Assembly: GCA_003645915.1 (NCBI GenBank) | Contig: QNDG01000012.1 | Coordinates: forward strand, 1-11,198 | Source of the DNA: Candidatus Zhuqueibacterota bacterium | Lineage (GTDB): Bacteria > Zhuqueibacterota > QNDG01 | Direction of reading: 5' to 3' | DNA length: 11,198 nucleotides | Shown here: in pieces, positions 5,968 to 11,198 of the stretch | Numbering within the stretch: the first letter of the stretch is position 1 | Layout: the number at the start of each line of letters is the position of its first letter | Translations under genes and position numbers: made by a program | Notes under the pieces: generated by a model | Databases searched by the model: none | What the model was told of the DNA's origin: nothing | What the model saw: the letters and a program-made list of their open reading frames with translations, nothing else

Positions 5968-6819
5968 TTATACATATTTTTCCAAAAGTTCTTCTACTGT
6001 TACTTTTTGATTGTCCTCAACGCTTACAGCATCTTCAATCTGCTTATTCAGATTATCTTCAAGTGTCGGTTTTTGTACTTTGTAAAATATTCCTGTATAA
6101 AGTTTAGTATCATCATAAGCCAGCTGCATTGCCTTTAATTTATCCGAAGGGTCATGATTCTCCGGTATAGGTTTTATGAGATCTCTGACAGTATCATAAC
6201 CAAGAACCGGAAATGTAACGCACGGAGACATAACATTAATAACTGAAAAACCCTTATGATTAATTGCCTCTTTTAATATCTCAACCATCTCTTTCATCTG
6301 AAGACTTGAAATACGTGCAATAAAAGATGTATCATATGCAAGAAGCATTGCAATTGCATTTAAAGGTTCTTCATAAACTCCATAAGGTGATGTCTTCGTT
6401 CTCTTATCAATTGGCGTTGTTGGTGAAGACTGGCCTTTTGTTAATCCGTAAATTCTGTTATCAATCAAAATATAAGTTAAGTCAACATTTTTTCTGGCGG
6501 CATGTGGTATGTGGCCGCCACCTATTCCAAGACCGTCTCCGTCGCCACCAACACAAAGAACCGTTAAATCCGGCCGTGCCGCTTTTGCACCAAGAGCAGT
6601 AGGTACTGCTCTCCCATGAGTTCCGTGAAGCGAATAGGTATTCATGTAATGTGAGAACCTTCCTGAACAACCGATTCCTGATACAGTTACAATATTTTCA
6701 GGTTCTATTTCCAGTTCGGACAGTGCCTTTTGTAAAGATTTAAGTATTGCGTAATTACCACATCCCGGACACCAAACCGGTTTTATGGCGCTTTTATAAT
6801 TCTGTGATGTGTTCTTCAT
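5968..6819 (-). CDS. korB: 2-oxoacid:ferredoxin oxidoreductase, beta subunit (KorB-type)
   Basis: The beta subunit carries thiamine pyrophosphate and a [4Fe-4S] cluster. With KorA it oxidatively decarboxylates a 2-oxoacid to acyl-CoA and CO2 and reduces ferredoxin. Of its 283 residues, C17 and C20 (WCPGCG), C51 (GIGCSGR) and C200 (MSPCVTFP) match the four cluster ligands of the family. GGDGDGLGIGGGH (91-103) with IDNRIYGLTKGQSSPT (119-134) is the TPP and Mg site. Substrate cannot be read with certainty: 2-oxoglutarate is the commonest for this two-subunit type, but broad 2-oxoacid or branched-chain use is possible. The start overlaps the last 26 bases of korA in another frame and has GAGGA at 6826-6830 inside korA, so translation is probably coupled. 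A strong terminator follows. Confidence 0.93.
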   Translation of the reverse strand: MKNTSQNYKSAIKPVWCPGCGNYAILKSLQKALSELEIEPENIVTVSGIGCSGRFSHYMNTYSLHGTHGRAVPTALGAKAARPDLTVLCVGGDGDGLGIGGGHIPHAARKNVDLTYILIDNRIYGLTKGQSSPTTPIDKRTKTSPYGVYEEPLNAIAMLLAYDTSFIARISSLQMKEMVEILKEAINHKGFSVINVMSPCVTFPVLGYDTVRDLIKPIPENHDPSDKLKAMQLAYDDTKLYTGIFYKVQKPTLEDNLNKQIEDAVSVEDNQKVTVEELLEKYV

Positions 6820-8626
6820 CGGTAATCCTCGCTACTTTTTCAATTACAGCCATTATCTCTCTTGAAGAGATTGGTGAACCTTCACATTTATGAAGTTCAA
6901 TCGGGTGTACACCGAATTTTGCCTTAATAAAATGTGCAAACTGACCAGTATAATTCTCTTCAACAACAATAATCTGTTTTAATCCTACAAGAAAATGCCT
7001 TATCTGCTTTTCCGGCAAAGGAGATATCTCTTTAGGATGAAGATGTCTTACCATAATTCCTTTTTCTTCTGCAAGATACCTTGCCTCTCTTATTGCACCT
7101 TCTGTTGAGCCCCATCCGATTATTCCTATTTCAGAATCAACAGATCCGTAAAATTCAGGTGGATTCTGATCAAATGCTTTTGATAAATACTTGAGTTTTT
7201 TAAATCTCTTTCTTGTCATTTCAAGATGGTTTTTAGGGCTGTAATCTGCTTTTCCAACTTCATTGTGCGCAAGTCCGGTTGCCACATACTGGCCGCCTTC
7301 CATACCAGGGACAGAAACAGGACTTACACCTGTTTCCGTAAATTTGAACCTTTTATAACCTTCTAATTCCTCTTTTTCCGGAATAACTCTTGTTACAATT
7401 TCCATCCTTTCAGCAGAGGGGATCAAGGAACTTCTTAATACATTGTCTTTAAAAATCTCCACAATATGGCTGAAATCAGGAATCTTTACAGTTGCTTTTC
7501 TGTATCCAATAGACTGATCTGTAAGGAGAATAACAGGCATCTGGTATTTCTCGGCAATATTAAAAGCACGTATTGTCTGATAAAAACAATCCTCAACACT
7601 TGTTGGAGCTAAAATACACCTTGGAGATTCTCCTGCTGTACCGTAGATTGCAAATTTCAAATCAGACTGTTCTGTTTTTGTGGGAAGTCCTGTACTGGGC
7701 CCGCCTCTCTGAACATCAACAATAACCATTGGCAGCTCAAGCATAGAAGCAAGATTAAGCTGTTCACCCATAAGCTGCAATCCAGGACCGGAAGTAGGTG
7801 TTATCACCTTTTCTCCGGCAAAGGAGGCTCCTATCAGAGCAGAAATTGATGCGATCTCATCTTCCATCTGAATTGCTCTTCCACCAACCTTAGGCATTAA
7901 TTTTGTCAGAGTTTCAAAAATAGGAGTTGCAGGTGTAATAGGGTATCCTGCAACAAATCTACACCCTGCTGCAATTGCTCCCAGCGCTACTGCCTCATTA
8001 CCGGAAAGCATCATATAAGTTGGCTTTTCATTTTCTGTTTTAAGATGAAACTTCTTCTCAATGCTCTGTTTTTCACCTTCCACATAACCTTTTTCAAGTG
8101 CAGACATGTTTTTCTCAATTACACTGGTTCCCTTACTGCCATACCTGTCTTTAATCAATTTTTGCAAAACAGATTTGGATATGTTAAAAAGGCTTCCCAA
8201 CATTCCAAGAGCAACTACATTTTTACCAAGATCATACCCTGTTGCCTCATTTGCGAGTTTTGTTAATTGTACAGGAAAGAAAACTGCATCCAAAGATTCG
8301 TCAACTTCCACAGCGTCAGGATCATAAATTATCATCCCGCCTTTCTTGAGATCTGAAATAGTATTATCGTATGCTTCCTGATTAAAAACAACAAGATAAT
8401 CTACTTCACTTCCCATGGAATAAATTGTCCAATCCCTTACTCGTATCTGAATCATAGAGAAACCGCCCCGCATTTCCGCAGGATACGTGATATAGGTAAA
8501 AACGTGAAACTCTGTTCTTGCCGCAGCTTTTGCAAAAAGCTCACCGCAGCTTATTACTCCGTCGCCGCCTTCGCCGCCGATACGGACCGTAAAATCTACA
8601 TCGCTTTTAAATTCTTTTTTTTCCAT
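6794..8626 (-). CDS. korA: 2-oxoacid:ferredoxin oxidoreductase, fused gamma-alpha subunit (KorA-type)
   Basis: This is the large subunit of a two-subunit 2-oxoacid:ferredoxin oxidoreductase, 610 residues long. Residues 10-185 are the gamma domain, recognised by VRIGGEGGDGVISCGE (14-29) and TYPAEMRGGFS (47-57). A charged linker (185-202) leads to the alpha domain (203-610) with YPITPATPI (228-236), QMEDEIASISALIGASFAG (253-271), TPTSGPGL (276-283) and RGGPSTGLPTKTEQSDL (307-323). YPITP is the substrate-pocket signature of the family. The gamma-alpha fusion is the usual architecture of KorA-type enzymes in many bacteria and archaea. The ATG at 8626 has GGGAA (8638-8634) seven bases upstream. 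The gene lies 29 bases after the OPT transporter gene and overlaps korB, so the three very probably form one operon. Confidence 0.94.
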   Translation of the reverse strand: MEKKEFKSDVDFTVRIGGEGGDGVISCGELFAKAAARTEFHVFTYITYPAEMRGGFSMIQIRVRDWTIYSMGSEVDYLVVFNQEAYDNTISDLKKGGMIIYDPDAVEVDESLDAVFFPVQLTKLANEATGYDLGKNVVALGMLGSLFNISKSVLQKLIKDRYGSKGTSVIEKNMSALEKGYVEGEKQSIEKKFHLKTENEKPTYMMLSGNEAVALGAIAAGCRFVAGYPITPATPIFETLTKLMPKVGGRAIQMEDEIASISALIGASFAGEKVITPTSGPGLQLMGEQLNLASMLELPMVIVDVQRGGPSTGLPTKTEQSDLKFAIYGTAGESPRCILAPTSVEDCFYQTIRAFNIAEKYQMPVILLTDQSIGYRKATVKIPDFSHIVEIFKDNVLRSSLIPSAERMEIVTRVIPEKEELEGYKRFKFTETGVSPVSVPGMEGGQYVATGLAHNEVGKADYSPKNHLEMTRKRFKKLKYLSKAFDQNPPEFYGSVDSEIGIIGWGSTEGAIREARYLAEEKGIMVRHLHPKEISPLPEKQIRHFLVGLKQIIVVEENYTGQFAHFIKAKFGVHPIELHKCEGSPISSREIMAVIEKVARITDEEHITEL

Positions 8627-8655
8627 CCTTCCATTCCCGGTTTAATAGATGATTT

Positions 8656-10764
8656 TTAATTTTTACTTCTGCCTTTTGCATACAAGTAACAAAAGACACA
8701 TATACTCAAAAACAGAACAAGGCTGATTAATTGTCCTGTTATTGATTCAAAATAATGTTTATGTCCGCTTAATACATAAACAACCTTACCTGTCTCTGCA
8801 AGAACCTGTTTTGCATAGTTCGCACCTACAGAAATAAATCTGATTGGTTTGCCTATCTCATTTAAATTAAGCAGCGCACCTACAACGCCCATAAGAGCTC
8901 CGCCTGCAATAAAACCTGAAGCAATTAATGTGCCACGTTCTTTAGGACTTGCACCTGTTTTATCTTTTCTTTTTTTCGATTCTTTTATAACCAGCCAGGA
9001 TACAATTCCCCCAACCAGTAAAGGCATGTTTATCTGAATCGGCAGATACATTCCAAGTGCAAAGGCAAGTGGCGGGACTCCTGCCATTTCAAGTAAAATT
9101 GCTATTAAAGCACCAAGAGCATAAAGAACATATGGTATCTGTGATTTTATCATCAATGATTTGATAATAACTGCCATTAAATTTCCCTGCGGTGCTGCAA
9201 TTGCAGGATTTGGAACTCCGCCTTCAAGTATGCTTCCGCCAATAGTAAATCCGTATGCTTTGTGTATTAAAAGAATTGCCAGTGATACTGATAAGGCAGA
9301 TACAACAACACCGAGGAACTTCCACCTCTGCTGGTTCCTTGGTGTACTTCCAAGCCAGTATCCGATTTTTAAATCTGTCACAAAGGCTCCTGATGTTGCA
9401 AGCGCTGTACAAACTACACATCCCATTATCAACGCTACAGTCATACCCACTTTGCCATTAAGTCCTATTGCAATTAAAATAACTGATGAAATTATTAAAG
9501 TAATCAAAGTCATACCTGAAACAGGATTAACTCCAACAATCGCTGTAGCTCTTGCAGCAACGGGTGTAAAAAGAAAACTCAGTACTGCAACAATAAGAAG
9601 TCCTACTCCTGCTATTTTTAATGCAAACCCAACACTACCTGCAGGCTGGGCAAAAATCCAGAAAGCAACAAAAATAAATAACAAAGTAACAAGAATAAGT
9701 ATAATAACATTCTTTATATTAATATCAAGATTTGTCCTTGGTATTTCGCCTTCTGATGCTTTTCTTCCGTGCATAATCTCTTTAAAACCAATTGAAAAAG
9801 ATGAGACTATAATCTTTCCCATTTTCCCGATACCAATAAACCCGGCCATTGCAATTGCACCGATTCCTATTTTCTGAACATATTCCGAAAATATCTGCAC
9901 TTCATTCATCTGCCCTATTGGTATTGAGCCTGGTGGTAAAACTGAAGGAATGTGCTGTCCAAAATAGTAAACAAGAGGCACAAAAACAAGAAACGATAAA
10001 ATTGAACCGGCAGAAATAATTGAAGCATATTTTATTCCAATAATATAACCCAAACCGAACAGCGCTGCTGTTCCGTCAATCTTAAACACCATACGTGCTT
10101 TTGCAGCTACGGCTGCTCCAACCTTTCCGAATAAAACATCTGTTCTCAGTTGCTTTGGCCATACATGCATTGCTTCCACAAAAAAATCATAGATACCGCC
10201 TATAAGCATTGAAACTACAAGTACTTTGGCCGATTTTCCACCCGATTCTCCTGTGGCAAGAATTTCAGTTGTTGCGGTTGCTTCAGGGAAAGGAAGTTTA
10301 CCATGCTCTTCAACGCAAAAATACTTTCTTAAAGGTATTAAAAACAATATTCCAAGAAATCCTCCCAGAGTTCCGGCCACAAAAGTATGTAAAATAGTAA
10401 TCCTTAATCCCAGTATATACAAAGCCGGAAGAGTAAAAATTGCTCCTGCAACAACAACACCGGATGCTGCGCCAATTGATTGAATAATAACATTTTCCAG
10501 AATAGTATTCTTTCTTGCAAACATGCCTGACATTCCAACGGCAAGAATCGCTATAGGTATTGCTGCTTCAAACACCTGTCCTGCAACAAGCCCCAGGTAA
10601 CAGGCTGAAAAAGAAAAAAGTACTGCCATAATAACCCCTGTAATCACAGAACGGGCTGTTATCTCCAAAGGTGCTTTATCTGCGGAAATAAAAGGTATGT
10701 ATTTTTCGCCATCCTTTAATTCTCGATATGCATTTTCCGGTAATACTTTTTTACTTTCTGCCAT
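8656..10764 (-). CDS. OPT-family oligopeptide transporter
   Basis: This 702-residue integral inner-membrane protein belongs to the OPT (oligopeptide transporter) family. Bacterial members are thought to take up small peptides or metal chelates, probably coupled to ions. After a polar N-terminus of about 35 residues, hydrophobic membrane segments run almost to the end; I estimate 14-16. Family signatures visible are CYLGLVAGQVFEAAIP (55-70) and GKLPFPEATATTEIL (155-169). The C-terminus is a final hydrophobic helix with a short basic tail. The start at 10764 has an excellent GGAGG at 10774-10770. A sigma70-like promoter and a leader with a terminator-like hairpin lie upstream. Co-transcription with korAB suggests import of peptides whose amino acids feed 2-oxoacid oxidation, but the transported substrate cannot be read from the sequence. 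Confidence 0.93.
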   Translation of the reverse strand: MAESKKVLPENAYRELKDGEKYIPFISADKAPLEITARSVITGVIMAVLFSFSACYLGLVAGQVFEAAIPIAILAVGMSGMFARKNTILENVIIQSIGAASGVVVAGAIFTLPALYILGLRITILHTFVAGTLGGFLGILFLIPLRKYFCVEEHGKLPFPEATATTEILATGESGGKSAKVLVVSMLIGGIYDFFVEAMHVWPKQLRTDVLFGKVGAAVAAKARMVFKIDGTAALFGLGYIIGIKYASIISAGSILSFLVFVPLVYYFGQHIPSVLPPGSIPIGQMNEVQIFSEYVQKIGIGAIAMAGFIGIGKMGKIIVSSFSIGFKEIMHGRKASEGEIPRTNLDINIKNVIILILVTLLFIFVAFWIFAQPAGSVGFALKIAGVGLLIVAVLSFLFTPVAARATAIVGVNPVSGMTLITLIISSVILIAIGLNGKVGMTVALIMGCVVCTALATSGAFVTDLKIGYWLGSTPRNQQRWKFLGVVVSALSVSLAILLIHKAYGFTIGGSILEGGVPNPAIAAPQGNLMAVIIKSLMIKSQIPYVLYALGALIAILLEMAGVPPLAFALGMYLPIQINMPLLVGGIVSWLVIKESKKRKDKTGASPKERGTLIASGFIAGGALMGVVGALLNLNEIGKPIRFISVGANYAKQVLAETGKVVYVLSGHKHYFESITGQLISLVLFLSICVFCYLYAKGRSKN

Positions 10765-10786
10765 ATCTCCCTCCGATTTTAATTGT

Positions 10787-10827
10787 AAAAAAGCGTCCTA
10801 ATCATACAATCTGATACAGACGCTTTT
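10787..10827 (-). terminator. Terminator-like hairpin in the OPT transporter leader (possible attenuator)
   Basis: On the - strand AAAAGCGTC (10827-10819) pairs perfectly with GACGCTTTT (10797-10789), and the U-run extends to six T (10792-10787). An inner pairing, ATCA/TGAT (10815-10812 with 10804-10801), can extend the stem. The hairpin ends 12 bases before the GGAGGGAG ribosome binding site and 22 bases before the OPT start. It lies downstream of the best promoter in the region. It may therefore stop transcription in the leader conditionally, or act as the terminator for the upstream activase-like gene, or both. Confidence 0.7.
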
Positions 10828-10891
10828 GATACTTAATCCCGGCAAAACCGCTCAAAAATACTACTTCTATTTTTTCTAAAAAGGTTTCCAT
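10802..10891 (-). CDS. Possible 29-codon leader ORF upstream of the OPT transporter
   Basis: An ATG at 10891-10889 opens a frame of 29 codons ending in TGA at 10804-10802. It lies about 27 bases after the predicted transcription start. AGAAGGG stands upstream, but the SD core is only about 3 bases from the ATG, which is short. The last third of the frame (KYQKRLYQIV) covers the 5' arm of the terminator-like hairpin and stops in its loop, the geometry of an attenuation leader peptide. There is no run of one amino acid, and I do not recognise the peptide. It could be a chance ORF. Confidence 0.3.
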   Translation of the reverse strand: METFLEKIEVVFLSGFAGIKYQKRLYQIV

Positions 10892-10924
10892 GACCCTTCT
10901 TTAATCCAAATAATTCAGACACCC

Positions 10925-10953
10925 ATTTTAATGAAATATAAGGTTTATGTCAA
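10925..10953 (-). promoter_or_regulatory. Sigma70-type promoter of the OPT-korA-korB operon
   Basis: On the - strand a perfect -35 box TTGACA (10953-10948) and a 5-of-6 -10 box TAAAAT (10930-10925) are separated by exactly 17 bases. An A/T-rich stretch resembling an UP element lies just upstream, over the end of the activase-like gene. Transcription would start near 10918, giving a leader of about 154 nt before the OPT start codon. Confidence 0.75.
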
Positions 10954-10970
10954 GGGAAATCTATATTTTT

Positions 10971-11198
10971 TTACATTTTAAGTCTCTTTTTTCTGTATAT
11001 TTTTACCTGTTCCATAAATATTTCCAAATCACTCTCCAAGTCTGTCTGTACACCGTCAAAATAGAATATTTTTATAGGAAATTTTTTACATGCCTTGCTT
11101 ATATCAGGATAAACAACTTCTGTTACAATACCATTCATACAAGTAAACGGGCTTATATCAATAACACCGTCACATCCCTCCTTAAAAAATGAAATAGC
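10971..11198 (-). CDS. C-terminal part of a 2-hydroxyacyl-CoA dehydratase activase-related protein (partial)
   Basis: An open frame enters from the right edge and stops with TAA at 10973-10971, giving 75 residues. CDGVIDISPFTCMNGIV (9-25) followed by FYFDGVQTDLESDLEIFMEQ (45-64) resembles the end of the DUF2229 domain found in large BcrA/BadF/HgdC-type activase proteins. There DGVI-x-x-x-PFTCMP and YDG-x-x-(D/T)-x(4)-RLEAFM-x-Q are typical, and the Cys probably belongs to an iron-sulfur site. Such proteins accompany radical-type 2-hydroxyacyl-CoA dehydratases of amino acid fermentation, though many members have no known role. A Lys/Arg-rich end closes the protein. The stop lies 17 bases from the -35 box of the next promoter, with no terminator between. 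Most of the protein is outside the window. Confidence 0.7.
   Translation of the reverse strand, partial: AISFFKEGCDGVIDISPFTCMNGIVTEVVYPDISKACKKFPIKIFYFDGVQTDLESDLEIFMEQVKIYRKKRLKM

Noticed and set aside
5967..5972. TATAAT word on the - strand at the end of korB as a kinase promoter
   Set aside because: It has no acceptable -35 box at 16-18 bases and no extended -10 TGn, so it is kept only as a possibility in the hairpin discussion.
9161..9877. 238-codon open frame on the + strand
   Set aside because: It lies antisense within the OPT transporter gene. Its Ile/Pro/Ala-rich, Thr-rich composition is what membrane-segment codons give when read backwards, and it shows no motif of its own.
10947..11192. 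81-codon + strand frame at the right edge
   Set aside because: It is antisense to the better supported activase-like frame and crosses the - strand promoter. Its Phe/Tyr/Ile-rich composition is typical of AT-rich non-coding sequence.

Overview
This is an AT-rich, densely coding bacterial window with two gene blocks that converge near 4.5 kb. On the + strand is the distal part of a chemotaxis operon. On the - strand are a peptide-transport and 2-oxoacid:ferredoxin oxidoreductase operon and a cyclic-nucleotide-binding-like sensor kinase. The ferredoxin-dependent oxidoreductase, an OPT oligopeptide transporter and the tail of a 2-hydroxyacyl-CoA-dehydratase-activase-like protein suggest an anaerobic, motile bacterium that ferments peptides or amino acids. 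The CheW and CheR sequences look spirochaete-like or deep-Gram-negative-like to me, but I cannot assign a phylum from this window.

Left block, + strand (1-4483): the last codons of a probable methyl-accepting chemotaxis protein ending in a CheR-tether-like pentapeptide; cheW; a 410-base gap holding a 90-base element with terminal inverted repeats; cheR; cheB; a small soluble HATPase-type kinase homologue; and cheD. CheR, CheB and CheD together form a receptor methylation, demethylation and deamidation module. The kinase homologue between cheB and cheD has an intact ATP-binding domain, but asparagine replaces the phospho-accepting histidine. No CheA, CheY or CheC is visible; they could lie upstream of the window.

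Right block, - strand (11198 down to 4548): the C-terminus of an activase-related protein; a strong sigma70-like promoter; a leader of about 150 nt with a possible 29-codon ORF that runs into a terminator-like hairpin; an OPT transporter; korA (gamma-alpha fusion); and korB, which overlaps korA by 26 bases. A strong hairpin with a U-run follows korB and almost touches the ribosome binding site of a cNMP-domain histidine kinase, the last gene of the block. The likely logic is peptide import, followed by oxidative decarboxylation of the derived 2-oxoacids to acyl-CoA with reduction of ferredoxin.

The most interesting points are the histidine-less kinase inside the chemosensory adaptation genes, the two terminator-like hairpins placed directly before ribosome binding sites (OPT transporter and kinase), and the small inverted-repeat element between cheW and cheR. 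I saw no tRNA, rRNA, CRISPR array or complete insertion sequence.
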